A DNA stretch of 45,372 nt from Zancudomyces culisetae (Eukaryota > Kickxellomycota > Harpellomycetes > Harpellales > Legeriomycetaceae). The position numbers and the translations under genes were made by a program. Under the pieces are notes generated by a model. That model did not search any database. It was given only the letters and a program-made list of their open reading frames with translations, and was not told the DNA's origin. The stretch lies in the NCBI GenBank assembly GCA_001969505.1, contig LSSK01001912.1:1-45372 (forward strand), given 5' to 3'. Numbering within the stretch: position 1 is the first letter of the stretch; every line of letters begins with the position of its first letter. Positions 32,960-43,077 of the stretch are shown piece by piece.

Positions 32960-33810
32960 GTATCTAGTGCAGAAGACGGAGCAAATTACGCTGCATAACC
33001 GTGGATAGTATACTTAGAGCTTGGGGTCATAGCTGGAACACTCATCCTGCTAACAACCTAAAACAGTCTTATAGTTTAATATATGTATAGAATTCGCTAG
33101 AGTTTAGATAACGGGAACCACTTGGCAGTGCAAATATAACTTATTCATTATCTACATCTTATTACTGCAAAAGTCTATGCTACATGTTGAAATTCAGCAC
33201 ACCAAGATCGAGTACTAGAGAATAGCATTTTTTTTGGCTCTGTACTTGGATTAAGCAAAGTTAAACGTAGATGTTTATACAGGGGGCGACGGAAAAATAA
33301 ATAAATAAATAAAAGTGCATTGTGATGGTTGCCATTTGTTGTGTATTCTGGTCAGATGCTGATCGAACATGCCCCATAGTTAAACACCCTGGTTTATGTA
33401 CATGCCGATGGTTTAGCTTGTGTTTTTTCTTGTGCCATCTCCGTCAAAGTGTATAAAGAGAATAAGAATTTTTTATTCAAGTATATACAGGTTTTTCAAA
33501 TAGAGTTTGCTAACAGCTTTTGATTTCCAAATTTCAAGCATGTGAAAATATGATGATAAACGCGTAATGAATGGTAAGTGTCTGTTTGGTGAAACGCACA
33601 GCCAAATAATTGGCGTACTTACAACCCAATAAAATCGCAATGATAAGGTGAGGTAAGAATGCAAATCAGGAGGTTGTCATTTAGAGTGTTACCAATTCTC
33701 AGTCAACTACAAAAAAAAACCCAGATACAGGGTTTGGGAGGGAATTGCAATCATTTTTTTTATAGTGATTCGCAGCTTAATCGAATGAGGTTCTTACGAT
33801 AATGGAGCAG

Positions 33811-33850
33811 TTAGATAGTGAGATAGTGAGATAGCGAGATAGCGAGATTG
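33811..33850. repeat. 8-bp tandem repeat, five units
   Basis: Five near-identical units of the form TGAGATAG, differing mainly at the first base (T or C). Confidence 0.85.
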
Positions 33851-33920
33851 TGGGAGGATGAGGTAATGGGATAGCAGAATTGGGTGAAGAAGTTAGTGGG
33901 ATGAGGGATGGAGTAAAAGT

Positions 33921-33948
33921 AAGATTAAAGATTAAAGATTAAAGATTA
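33921..33948. repeat. 7-bp tandem repeat, four units
   Basis: Four perfect AAGATTA units. Confidence 0.9.
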
Positions 33949-34937
33949 AAGAGCAAAAAATAAAATATTTTGTTACATGTTGGGTTTGGCAATGCCAGTG
34001 TCAAACTAGACAAGTCTTGCGGTTATTAACTCTTTTTTATCTTATTGGAAATGAAGGTCTGTTGATATTAATACAGAAAAGCAATACCGGTGTTATATCA
34101 GAGATAATATTATCAGTGAAGAATACAAGGGGATAGCAAAGGGAGGCACTACTGGATTTGCTATATGTATTTTTCATTCAACTATGCGTTTACAAACAAA
34201 ATTGTCAAAGTGTGAATCCTTCTTGGATGAAGTAAAGGTAGTAGCAATAAAAAAAACCTTTTTTTTAGGTTAACCCCATTTTTTTTTGCTAATACTTTTG
34301 TGTGTCTATTTTGCATTCTGGTGGTCAAAGTACTAAAATGAGATATGGTCTGGGATACTGCCAGAGCAGAATTATTTATTTAATTTTTTACATAATTTCA
34401 TGTATGCCTCTAAATATGATATGCTCTTGCCATGTAATTACGGGAAAAAAAATGTGAAACGTGCATTTTGAAACTGAAAAATATAAAAAATGAGATTCGG
34501 ATAGAAAAAACGGAAATGAACCATTAAACAGAACTAAAATTGGCTTAACAGAGCAAGATCAGCTCGAATAAACAACCTCTTAAATTAGCAATAAAGAAAA
34601 TCAATCGCAGTGATTGGAAAATAATAGAAAGGGGGGAGATAACCAGAAGTAAAAAAAAAATTAAAAAGAGTTGTATTTTGTGTCCAAGTCTATTTTGAGC
34701 AAAAAAAACTAAAAAAGAAACATATATAACCTTAGTCTACTTTTTCTGTTTTTGCCATTTTTGTTTTACATTATCGATTTTGGTCCTTAAACTAGTTTGT
34801 GAACGATAATCCGCTGTTCAACTTGTGGTTATTATAGAAGCTACATATCGTAATATCATCTTTCTGGAATATAAAGAGAATCTTTGAAAAAGTAGAGTAC
34901 AGGAAAAAAAGATAGAGATATTTATCGATAGTAATAA

Positions 34938-35006
34938 ATGGGTGCAAATAGCAAGGACATTAAACAGTTGATTTCAGGCACAAATAAACTATTGAGAAAC
35001 TTGAAG
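34938..35006 (+). CDS. CAT2: Possible alternative first exon of carnitine acetyltransferase
   Basis: An ATG at 34938 opens 23 codons ending at a GTAAAG donor at 35007. A TAG acceptor at 35152-35154 is followed by 12 codons (35155-35190) that read in the same frame into the main ATG at 35191, with matching phase 0. The extension (MGANSKDIKQ then LISGTNKLLRNLK) is basic with spaced Leu/Ile and could act as a mitochondrial targeting peptide. Without splicing, the same ATG gives only a 37-codon upstream frame that would dampen translation of the main frame. Either reading has regulatory interest; neither is proven. Confidence 0.4.
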
Positions 35007-35190
35007 GTAAAGCAAATGTATAAAAATATACTGCGAGGTACTCACAATTAAATTGCTACGAGGGCGATTTGGTTGTACCCACAAACACTATGGCTATACA
35101 AAACGTTGGAGAGAGGAAAACAGTATTTAAATATGCTAATACATAAACAAATAGAATAACAGTAAGCCCGTAGAAAGAGTGTTTTCAACA

Positions 35191-37038
35191 ATGGCACCAG
35201 TTAAAAATACAAACACAACCACCCCACAGGCTGGGTTCAAACCAGCGATGAAGGGTAAATTGTACGCAAGCCAAGCACAGCTTCCAAAGCTTCCAGTTCC
35301 AAAGCTGGAAGACACAATCCCAAAATATTTGCGAACAATTGAGCCATTTTTGACAAAGGAAGAGCTGGAAAACAGCAAACAAGCAGTACAAGAGTTTGTC
35401 AGCACAGGCGTAGCAAATGAGCTTCAAAAAAGGTTGGAAGCACGTGCAGCAGAACATCAAGATAGCAGCTGGCTGTATGAGTGGTGGAATGAGTATGCAT
35501 ACCTCGGATATAGAGACCCGGTAGTACCATACGTGAGCTACTACTATGGATACAAGGATGACTACCGGTTTGTTGACTCGCTTGCACGAGCCGCATCAAT
35601 GGTTAGTGCTGGAGTAGAGTTTTGGAAATCCGCGGTGGACGAGAGTTTGGAGCCGGAAAAAATCAAGGGTGCGCCGTTGTGCAGCATTTCGTACCAGTAC
35701 ATGTTCAATACATGCCGAATTCCCAAGATCCCAAGCGATTATCCAGCACAGTACGATCCACTACAAAACCAAAAGATTACCGTCGCAAGAAACGGCATCT
35801 TTTTCACACTGCCTATTATCCATGATGGAAAATACTTGACCAGAGAAGAGATCTACAACCAACTCGCCAGAATCGTCGAGAAGGCAGATGGCATGGTTGC
35901 ACCACAGGTTGGAATTCTTTCAAGCGACAATCGTGACAACTGGGCACAAAACCGCGATCTGCTAATTCAGGGTTCAGAAATCAATCGCGCAAATCTGGCC
36001 GACATTGAGAGTTCAATTTTCCTTCTATGTTTAGACAGCGACAAACCAGTTACACAGACCGAGTTCAGTCGACGCCTATGGCATGGAAATTATGGTTTTA
36101 ACCGCTTTTTTGACAAACCATGTCAGTTTATCGTGTTTGACAATGGAAAGGCCGGGTTCATGGGCGAACACTCAATGATGGATGGCACTCCAACATTGCG
36201 TTTCAATGACTATGTATCCTCCAACATCGATTCTTCTCCCATTGACTTGTCGCCAATTAGAACTGATCTTCCTGCCGCCAAGCCATTAATCTTTGAAACT
36301 AACGCCAAGATAGTTCGAGCAATGACCGACGCTCAGGCTCGTTTCAAGGCCGAGATTGATAAACAACAGCTCAGCTCAGTCATGTTCCATGGTTACGGTA
36401 AACAGATTATCTCAAAAACATTTGGTATTAGTCCCGATGCCTACGCCCAAATGCTAATCCAGCTAGCCTATTACAAACTGCATCGCCGTTTTGTTGGAAC
36501 TTATGAACCTGCTCAAACAAGAAAGTTTTTGTGTGGTCGTACTGAGGCTGGCCGCGTCGTATCAAATGAATCTGTAGCCTGGGTTAAATCTATGCTTGAT
36601 CCTTCAGTGCCAAACGCCGAGCGTGCTCGTTTGCTTACCCTTGCCACTGGTGCTCACGCCAAATATCTCTCCGAAGCTGGAAATGGCCAAGGCGTTGACC
36701 GTCATCTCTTCGGTCTCAAGCAGCTCCTTAAACAGGACGAGAAAACTCCCTCTATTTTCACTGATCCCGCCTACAAATTCACCTCTACCTGGGCAATCTC
36801 CACTTCAAACCTCTCTAACGAATACTTCACTTCGTGGGGATGGGGCGAAGTCGTTCCCCATGGCTACGGTGTCGCATACTCTGTAAACAAAGATGAACTC
36901 ATGTACAATGTCACCTGTCAAACAAACGAACACAACCTAAACGCTGCTAATCTTGCTCAATGTCTTGTCGATGCGGCTGTTCAGACAAAGGCTGTATTAA
37001 CGGCTGTTGCCCTTGAAAAGACAAAGGCAAAGCTTTGA
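35191..37038 (+). CDS. CAT2: Carnitine O-acetyltransferase
   Basis: An intronless main frame of 615 residues from the ATG at 35191; the open frame extends four codons further up only through a GTG. The enzyme moves acetyl groups between CoA and carnitine so they can cross organelle membranes. Choline/carnitine acyltransferase signatures are present: LPKLPVPKLEDTIPKYL near the N-terminus, the catalytic His327 in GEHSMMDGTP, an FHGYGKQIISK segment, and the C-terminal STSNLS, WGEVVPHGYGVAY pair that closes the active site. The last three residues are AKL, a peroxisomal targeting signal type 1. In yeasts one CAT2 gene serves both peroxisomes and mitochondria through alternative N-termini; an upstream in-phase exon here could do the same. 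GC is higher and codons more biased than in neighbouring genes, consistent with strong expression. Confidence 0.96.
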   Translation: MAPVKNTNTTTPQAGFKPAMKGKLYASQAQLPKLPVPKLEDTIPKYLRTIEPFLTKEELENSKQAVQEFVSTGVANELQKRLEARAAEHQDSSWLYEWWNEYAYLGYRDPVVPYVSYYYGYKDDYRFVDSLARAASMVSAGVEFWKSAVDESLEPEKIKGAPLCSISYQYMFNTCRIPKIPSDYPAQYDPLQNQKITVARNGIFFTLPIIHDGKYLTREEIYNQLARIVEKADGMVAPQVGILSSDNRDNWAQNRDLLIQGSEINRANLADIESSIFLLCLDSDKPVTQTEFSRRLWHGNYGFNRFFDKPCQFIVFDNGKAGFMGEHSMMDGTPTLRFNDYVSSNIDSSPIDLSPIRTDLPAAKPLIFETNAKIVRAMTDAQARFKAEIDKQQLSSVMFHGYGKQIISKTFGISPDAYAQMLIQLAYYKLHRRFVGTYEPAQTRKFLCGRTEAGRVVSNESVAWVKSMLDPSVPNAERARLLTLATGAHAKYLSEAGNGQGVDRHLFGLKQLLKQDEKTPSIFTDPAYKFTSTWAISTSNLSNEYFTSWGWGEVVPHGYGVAYSVNKDELMYNVTCQTNEHNLNAANLAQCLVDAAVQTKAVLTAVALEKTKAKL

Positions 37039-37101
37039 TTTGTCACCCTTTATTTTTATTCCAGTCTTTTTTTTTCGTAGCATTAAATAAAAGTATGATC
37101 A
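37039..37101. terminator. 3' flank of carnitine acetyltransferase
   Basis: A short T-rich stretch followed by AATAAA at about 37085-37090 fits a polyadenylation region for the gene just upstream; the possible convergent gene ends at 37102. Confidence 0.5.
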
Positions 37102-37735
37102 CTACATAACCACTTTCTTGATTTTACCACGAGCATGGTTTGCGGATGAAATGTTTTTAGGATTGAGCCAGCTGCATGCAAATTGGAACGAACCCTGAAA
37201 GAGAAGTGAAGCAGGTGTATAATTAACCTGCGCCATAACTGGCGATTAGCCCAAGTCTATGCAGTAAAACCTCACTAAAGACACACATGTTTTTTCATGA
37301 AGGGAGTACTATCTAGTATTGGGATTATTCACTACATCATGTATATTTAGATAAGACAAGTATCGATCAAGTGTGTTGTGTTAATTGACTATCATGCTTA
37401 CGTTGGAGTGTTTAGCATATATCATACCACTTGGATAGGGTGTCTCTTGGCAGATAAACCCAAAGACCGAGAAAAACAGTTCATCTTTTACAACTACCAA
37501 TCATGAGAGGCCTAAAGATTGCCAGTACACTATTTAGCAGATCTATTCTTTTTTGGTTATTTTTTATTTGCTCTAAGAAATGAATATTATATGGCTTTCG
37601 GTTTTGATGATCCTCAAGATGTATTTTCCCCTTGACTTGGCATCTAATTTTGGTTAGATGTTTGTATATCCAACAAACATTCAGTATAATCTACCTACAT
37701 TACTCGCAAATAATCTACAAAGATGGATATTCTAC
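37102..37735 (-). pseudogene. Unrecognised coding remnant or multi-exon gene, frame break
   Basis: The terminal exon 37194-37102 (after TTTCAG) and the preceding exon ending at 37402 (GTAAGC donor, 207-nt intron) join in phase and read FFSVFGFICQETPYPSG, then GSFQFACSWLNPKNISSANH, to a stop. Upstream, another frame (about 37703-37480) gives some 65 open codons that look coding, but it runs into a stop just where the next frame takes over; a 37-nt intron (GTGTAC...GTAG) or an indel would be needed to join them. I found no ATG. The family is not recognised. It is convergent with the carnitine acetyltransferase gene. Confidence 0.35.
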
Positions 37736-38040
37736 AATCTACACCAAATATTGCTTGGAATTGAGATTTGATTGCTTGAAAATACAAAGAAAAATCCATT
37801 CCAGTATTTCTGATTGCACAAAAATAAAGATGGTAAATACAATATTCAACAGTGTTTATGGTTTCATCAAGTTTTATTCTTTTCCATTTTTAATCAGCAA
37901 TGAGATATAGATGGATTCCTTTAGTGGTTATTTAGGAAATGGTATATAAACGAACAACTTTTTCATCATTAAAATACATAATTACACTTAATCTTAATTC
38001 TTTCAACAATCGGCAAATACAAGGCTAAATTATAATAACA
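37736..38040. other. Intergenic upstream of the trypsin-like pseudogene
   Basis: Nothing recognised; a TATATAA-like element at about 37941 lies at a promoter-like distance before the ATG at 38041. Confidence 0.4.
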
Positions 38041-38946
38041 ATGAAATTGAACAGGAAATAACTTTTCAAACACATCGCAACAGCTCTATCACTTGAGGTA
38101 TTGCTGGTGTACATGTTTCCTCAGGTGAAAATGCAGACACAAATACTGGCATATCACAGAGCGGAGTGAATAACCTCAATAGCAGTAACTACAACTAGTT
38201 GCCTCTTAGACAAGGAAGGCAAATTAGTGCAAGATTCTAACAAAATCCATATTTCCATTGAAATTGAAACAACAAAACACAGTCGCAGTATTACATATTC
38301 AGCACGTATCGTACATATTCATCCCTAGTTTTCTCTCAAGTCATTGGTAAATGGCATTGCAATTATTGAATTAAGATCTCCAATATCAAAGGATGTTGTT
38401 ACGCCAGTAGCGATATACAGTGGAAACGTAGCGGATGATATGGATTTGGTCACAGCAGGTTGAGGTTTTACTTTGGCTGAAATAACAGGTTCATCTAATA
38501 ATAAACTAAACACAGCTATAATGCCACCTTCTTCTTCAAGTGTTTGTAAAGACGCCAATGCTATCTGGTCAGATAACAACAAAAATATTGTTTGTACACT
38601 AGTAAATGATGGCAAGTGTTTGGGAAATAAAGATGGTGGAAGTCTCTTGACGTACATGAATAGCCGAGTTAATTTACTTGTTGGTGTTGCGAGCAATACA
38701 GGTAGATCTGAGAGTGGTGCTGATATTCGTCCAGAAAATGCTGTGACGAATTATTATACCCATGTATACAGCTACATTGACTGGGTTGTAAATGTCACAA
38801 GACTTGAAAAATCGTATCTATTAAATACAACTGCACGACCCTCGCCAAATTACTCAGCAATTTTTAATTCTTCCTCTACTATTTTGCAAAATACCGGATT
38901 CAAATTAGTGATGCTCTTTTCAACGGTATTGGTTTTACTATTTTAG
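38041..38946 (+). pseudogene. Trypsin-like (S1A) serine protease, degenerate
   Basis: One uninterrupted frame of 302 codons from an ATG at 38041 to a stop at 38946 holds a complete trypsin-fold sequence broken by four in-frame stops (38059, 38167, 38326, 38461) and no frameshift. Landmarks line up: AVTTTSCLLD where the His57 block (VLTAAHC) belongs, VNGIAIIELRSPIS for the Asp102 block (NDIALL), AG-stop-GFT for the GWG turn, GNKDGGSLL for the Ser195 block (GDSGGPL), and NYYTHVYSYIDWV for the last helix. All three catalytic residues are replaced (His to Ser, Asp to Gly, Ser to Asp). The tail is Asn/Ser-rich followed by a hydrophobic end, as in a GPI-anchor signal. The pattern suggests a pseudoprotease that later died. 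The only long open part starts after the last stop. Confidence 0.8.
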
Positions 38947-39072
38947 ATTTTTTATTGCTTTTTTAACCAATTTATTGATATATAATTAATTTATTCCTAT
39001 AAATGAGTTTAATTCGTGACACTATAGTTTATAAGTAACATATCTGTAATTTATGTGTTAATAAATCCAAAA
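38947..39072. other. Short AT-rich spacer
   Basis: 3' flank of the pseudogene and leader of the next possible gene; nothing else seen. Confidence 0.4.
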
Positions 39073-39439
39073 ATGGTATATTTTTTACTCACTAATAAGG
39101 TGTTTTGTATTCCACAATTGAAATGGTTTGAATATAAAAGGGTAGCGAATTGATCGTAAAAGATGGATGACATTATTAAAAATAAAATTAATAAAGTGTT
39201 TACAGACTAAAAGATATGATGCATCTACTCTTCTGAACCGAATCGAACATACGCACAGCCCACGTCGTTCAACACACAACCTTTCTTTCCCTAATAATTT
39301 GTTTTTTCTCAGAACCAACGCCAATTGGGTATTGTTACCCTGGAGGGATGGAGGGAGTTGGTTAGATAATATTGTGAAGGAATGTTTTAGATCAGAATCC
39401 CAATATCAAAGAAATGCTGAGCGACTATCAAATTTTTGA
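39073..39439 (+). CDS. Possible small two-exon gene, unrecognised
   Basis: Exons 39073-39141 and 39206-39439, joined over a 64-nt intron (GTAGCG donor, TTTACAG acceptor) in phase 0, give 100 residues. The first exon is short and hydrophobic, the second basic then polar, with LLPWRDGGSWLDNIVKEC as its most protein-like segment. No family recognised. The long open second exon and the good acceptor favour a real gene, but there is no other support. Confidence 0.35.
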
Positions 39440-40136
39440 CTGATAGAAAAATACATATATAATGGAATTACTAAAAGGAAAAAAATAATGATACTTGGGA
39501 GTTCAAATAGTGCAATTTCTAACCAAGATAGGATTAAAACAATCCGTATATAGATCAACAATAATATTTTTACACCTACACAACCTCAACTTTTTAATGA
39601 GCTAATAGTGTATAATATAACATGTTAATAAAAATTGAAAACTCAAATCATATCGAGCTATGAGGACAACAACAAGATATGAAATACATTCTTTTCTGAT
39701 ATATTATAATAAAAGTTATCGTGGTTTTTCTCGGGACCTTGATGATTATTCTTAGCGCTTTCTTCATTTAATAAGTGTGCATCTTTCAATAATTTGAGAA
39801 AGTTACTTCTTTTTTGGTTATTAGCAAATTCATCTTGAAACCCAAGCAAAAGCATAAATTACTGGACTGGAGTTGGGCCAATAGTTATGATTTGATTATA
39901 AATCCTAGACAATATCCGACAGTTTGAAAATCTATAATTTTTTTCAAATTACGCAGCAAATGGCTACACTAACTGGTGCGCAATAATTGGATAAATAGAT
40001 CAAAAAAAATCAAGAAAATAGTATAAGGCTAACATGGTTCTACCTTTCAAGGTTGTTGATTTTATTGCCCATTATTACACTAAAGATCATACTAAACTCA
40101 ACCATAAGAAATAGTAATAATCCAACTTACGACGCG
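39440..40136. other. Intergenic, one weak minus-strand frame
   Basis: A 65-codon minus-strand frame (ATG 39855, stop 39658), polar and Asn/His-rich, is the only item of note; it has no motif and low support. The right side holds the promoter of the ankyrin-repeat gene. Confidence 0.4.
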
Positions 40137-42506
40137 ATGAATATCTCAAAAAATTACAACAGCCTTTTCAACGTACTTCCAGAAAATATTTTGTCAAAAA
40201 TATTTGTACTTGCCCAAAACCCCCATTTATCACTATTGAACAAAAGCATATACAAAGCCTCGCAACAGGTGGGAACTATTAGCAAGTATATATCTAAAAA
40301 CGTCCTGTTAAATACAGAGTATAACTTGGGGTGGACGTTGAGAAATGTATTTGATAAATACATCAGGATAAACACGAATGAAAAAGTTGGAACACTAGTC
40401 TTGAGAAATATCAAGAACCTGAAGTACGAAACAGCTCTAGAGCTAGCATTCAAGTATAGGTGGAGAAATGTACTAAGTAAGCTACTAAAGATGTATGTAG
40501 TGATTGATAAGAGTACTTCAGCGGTTGTATATAAGGGTACTCTATTTATGAACGAGGGTGAGTACCTAGATATTGACACTGGAGAATTGTTTTCGGATAA
40601 TAGCGGATGGCGAATGGGGGAAACAGACATCAGGGTTTCTGATTCTATTTATATCAGGCTAATAATAACCAACATCGACGCATCAGACATTTTATTATTT
40701 GACATTTATGGTGTCGCTGGCGAAAGTGATATCGAAATGCTAATGGATATCTGCAACACCAAGTTTGAGTTTCCCCCAGATTTAAGTGGTTTAGAAAGAA
40801 GAGATATTAGATGCATTAATAAAAAATTTATGGTATACTGCTTGCTGATGATTATACGCGAAATCTGCAAATTGAACGATCTTGAATGGCTAAAAAGAAT
40901 TTTGGACTTCGAAATAAATGTCGATTTTCCTTTTCAGGAAATAGAGCAGATTACGGACGTTGGATGGATGCCGATAGATAATGCATTAACTGAATTTGTA
41001 TGGGATTACGAGTACACTGATAGAACAGATCTGTTTAATTATACATTTTGTGTATACTATTCAATTAGGTTGAATAGAAAAGAATTGATAAATTTTCTTG
41101 AGGAGAACTATTCTAGTGGTAGACACGCACAGATATTTTTCGATATAGCCTTATTTTACAGCAGAGAGAGTTTGTTTAAGAAATATTTTTTCAAAGTCGA
41201 GTTAAACGCTGAAAATATTAGAAAAGTGACAATAATGGCATATGCTAGTAGTAATGTCGATGCTATTAAGTTTCTTTTAAACAACAGCGATAAATTCGTG
41301 GGGGAATTAGATGAACATGCATTGATAATGGCTATAAAATTGAAAGAATACGAACTGGTGCAAGAAATCATCAATAAGCATCCAAATACTGCAAGTGTAT
41401 ATTGTTTGAATGAATCGGTAAGAATCGAGGATATCAGAATTATCAAACTACTTATCGAAGCTGGGATGGATTTAAAATCTAATGAATTCAAGGGAGTGAA
41501 TATTTCTATAGAAAGAAATGATATAGATATGCTAAGGTTATTTTTGGAAAATGGTGCTTCAGTTGAACTAGCAGCTCAACATGCTATTAAGAGGCTATGT
41601 AGTATTAAAAATTGTGAAATAGCAAAACGACTATTAGAGCTTTCACGTGTAGATAAGAATAGTATTGAAGTTGAAACTTCAAAATCAGAGGAAAGAGCTG
41701 GGACGCAATTGAAATTTAACAAAACAATGTTGTGTCTTATTGAAGTTTGTCAGTCCTATGATCCATTTCGTCTTGATGACAATGTTGAGTGTGATGAGTT
41801 TCTTAACCATATGAATCTATATGAGAAAGTGATAGCGATTGTTAACTCGAAAAAAAAAGACATTACCGATGTTTTTCCTTCATATCACACCTATGTTTCG
41901 TTTAAGGATTTGAAAAGCATTACCTCAAGGAATTATTATGTTAAATTGGTCGAAATTATTGAATATATTGTTGATAATTACCTTCAAAACACATTGAAAC
42001 ACATTGAATACAATGAATTAGGCAATTCAGGATGCGGAGATGTAGAGATACTCAATGATAGACACTATGATATCGTAAAATCCGATTTGGCCAACCAAAA
42101 CTTTGAAATGTTAAAGCTATTGATAGAATATGGAATGGATATTAATTCATACGATAGTCTAATTTTAAGAACAGCATACAAAGCAGGTGATATTGGCTGG
42201 ATTAATTACTTTATTAGTAAAGGTGCAAAGTTTAGCAAAGAATCAGATGGGTTAGAAGAGGCGTGTAAATCAGATAAGGTTGTGGTGTTGGAACGTTGGA
42301 TAAGAAATGGTGGTGTGGTGCCCAAGAATCCAGAATATCCTTGCATTAACATGGCATGTTCGCTGGGTAATTTTGATATGGTCAAATTGTTGGTGGAAAG
42401 TGGAGTTGACATTAGTGATCCAGAACGTAATGGAGTTAGGATTTCGTGTAGACTGGGACTCTGGAGAATATTAGATTATCTTATTTTAGCTGTAACTGTC
42501 AAATAA
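40137..42506 (+). CDS. F-box-like ankyrin-repeat protein
   Basis: An intronless frame of 789 residues from the ATG at 40137; the open frame further upstream has no ATG in frame. Residues about 10-40 (FNVLPENILSKIF, then LAQNPHLSLLNKSIYKAS) read as a divergent F-box, which binds Skp1 in SCF ubiquitin ligases. The rest consists of degenerate ankyrin-type repeats, clearest near 440-520 (IKLLIEAGMDL, LRLFLENGASVELAAQHAI) and 675-780 (FEMLKLLIEYGMDINSYDS, FDMVKLLVESGVDIS). Such F-box/ankyrin proteins probably choose substrates for ubiquitination; the target is unknown. The gene is AT-rich, and this class tends to expand as fast-evolving families in early-diverging fungi (from memory). No signal or membrane segment. 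Confidence 0.75.
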   Translation: MNISKNYNSLFNVLPENILSKIFVLAQNPHLSLLNKSIYKASQQVGTISKYISKNVLLNTEYNLGWTLRNVFDKYIRINTNEKVGTLVLRNIKNLKYETALELAFKYRWRNVLSKLLKMYVVIDKSTSAVVYKGTLFMNEGEYLDIDTGELFSDNSGWRMGETDIRVSDSIYIRLIITNIDASDILLFDIYGVAGESDIEMLMDICNTKFEFPPDLSGLERRDIRCINKKFMVYCLLMIIREICKLNDLEWLKRILDFEINVDFPFQEIEQITDVGWMPIDNALTEFVWDYEYTDRTDLFNYTFCVYYSIRLNRKELINFLEENYSSGRHAQIFFDIALFYSRESLFKKYFFKVELNAENIRKVTIMAYASSNVDAIKFLLNNSDKFVGELDEHALIMAIKLKEYELVQEIINKHPNTASVYCLNESVRIEDIRIIKLLIEAGMDLKSNEFKGVNISIERNDIDMLRLFLENGASVELAAQHAIKRLCSIKNCEIAKRLLELSRVDKNSIEVETSKSEERAGTQLKFNKTMLCLIEVCQSYDPFRLDDNVECDEFLNHMNLYEKVIAIVNSKKKDITDVFPSYHTYVSFKDLKSITSRNYYVKLVEIIEYIVDNYLQNTLKHIEYNELGNSGCGDVEILNDRHYDIVKSDLANQNFEMLKLLIEYGMDINSYDSLILRTAYKAGDIGWINYFISKGAKFSKESDGLEEACKSDKVVVLERWIRNGGVVPKNPEYPCINMACSLGNFDMVKLLVESGVDISDPERNGVRISCRLGLWRILDYLILAVTVK

Positions 42507-42755
42507 CGGGTTTAGGCATAACTTTGATTTGATAAACTTGGTACGCGTAGTACTATTGTAACTATTGTCTGTACTTAAAATTTAATACATATAGAAACAT
42601 AAATAACTATACTAAAACATAGTTTATGATTGTGAAGCTATTTTAAACAACTGTTTTATTTTAAGAAATAAAATAACTTGTATTTTAAATACGCATTAAC
42701 TTACATATGTTAAACATTTGTTACCGCGACATCAAGCCTTAAAGTTATACAAATC
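42507..42755. other. 3' flank of the ankyrin gene
   Basis: AT-rich with AATAAA-like signals; nothing else seen. Confidence 0.4.
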
Positions 42756-43077
42756 TTACAAAGTAAAGCAGCAATAAAAAACAACCATTTGGATTATCTC
42801 TGCAAACCAGGCGATGGTGTTGATCTGTAACATAAACATAGTTTTATCAAGTAATATGTCCTCAGCATATAAGAGTGTAATAAATATGCTATATTTATAC
42901 GCAATTCATATTATTCATTTGTACATTTTGTATAATCAAATTAGCCCATGTTATTAATATTCTTGTAGAAGTGAGGGCTTCGATTTTTTCAGTGCTTTCC
43001 TGCAAAATAGGATAAATTCAGCAATTTAATTTTAATTTAATCACACTTGGTTCACTATTTTTTGAGATGTAAATCAT
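42756..43077 (-). CDS. Possible small three-exon membrane protein gene, unrecognised
   Basis: Exons 43077-43045, 42999-42925 and 42824-42756 join in phase 0 at each junction (introns 45 and 100 nt; acceptors TTTTGCAG and GTTACAG are good, the first donor GTGATT is poor). The 58-residue product is polar at first (ESTEKIEALTSTR) and then hydrophobic to its end (INTIAWFAEIIQMVVFYC), as in a small tail-anchored or single-pass membrane protein. The family is not recognised and chance cannot be excluded. The first exon is the least certain part. Confidence 0.3.

Larger units (their letters stand above)
32960..34937. other. Intergenic, no gene; two tandem repeats
   Basis: AT-rich DNA upstream of the carnitine acetyltransferase gene with two short tandem repeats near 33.8-33.95 kb and homopurine/homopyrimidine tracts. 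Open frames present lack ATG starts or motifs. Confidence 0.5.

Noticed and set aside
35179-35190. Longer start for carnitine acetyltransferase at 35179
   Set aside because: That codon is GTG; the first ATG in frame is at 35191 and has a good context.
38461-38463. TGA read as Trp (altered genetic code) in the trypsin-like gene
   Set aside because: TGA ends intact genes in this window such as GH72, carnitine acetyltransferase and the SMIM8-like gene, and other in-frame stops of the pseudogene are TAA and TAG.
40053-40136. Earlier start of the ankyrin protein at 40053
   Set aside because: The codon is TTG. The ATG at 40137 directly precedes the F-box-like segment.
40154-40630. 158-codon minus-strand frame inside the ankyrin gene
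   Set aside because: Antisense shadow of the longer coding frame, with no motif of its own.
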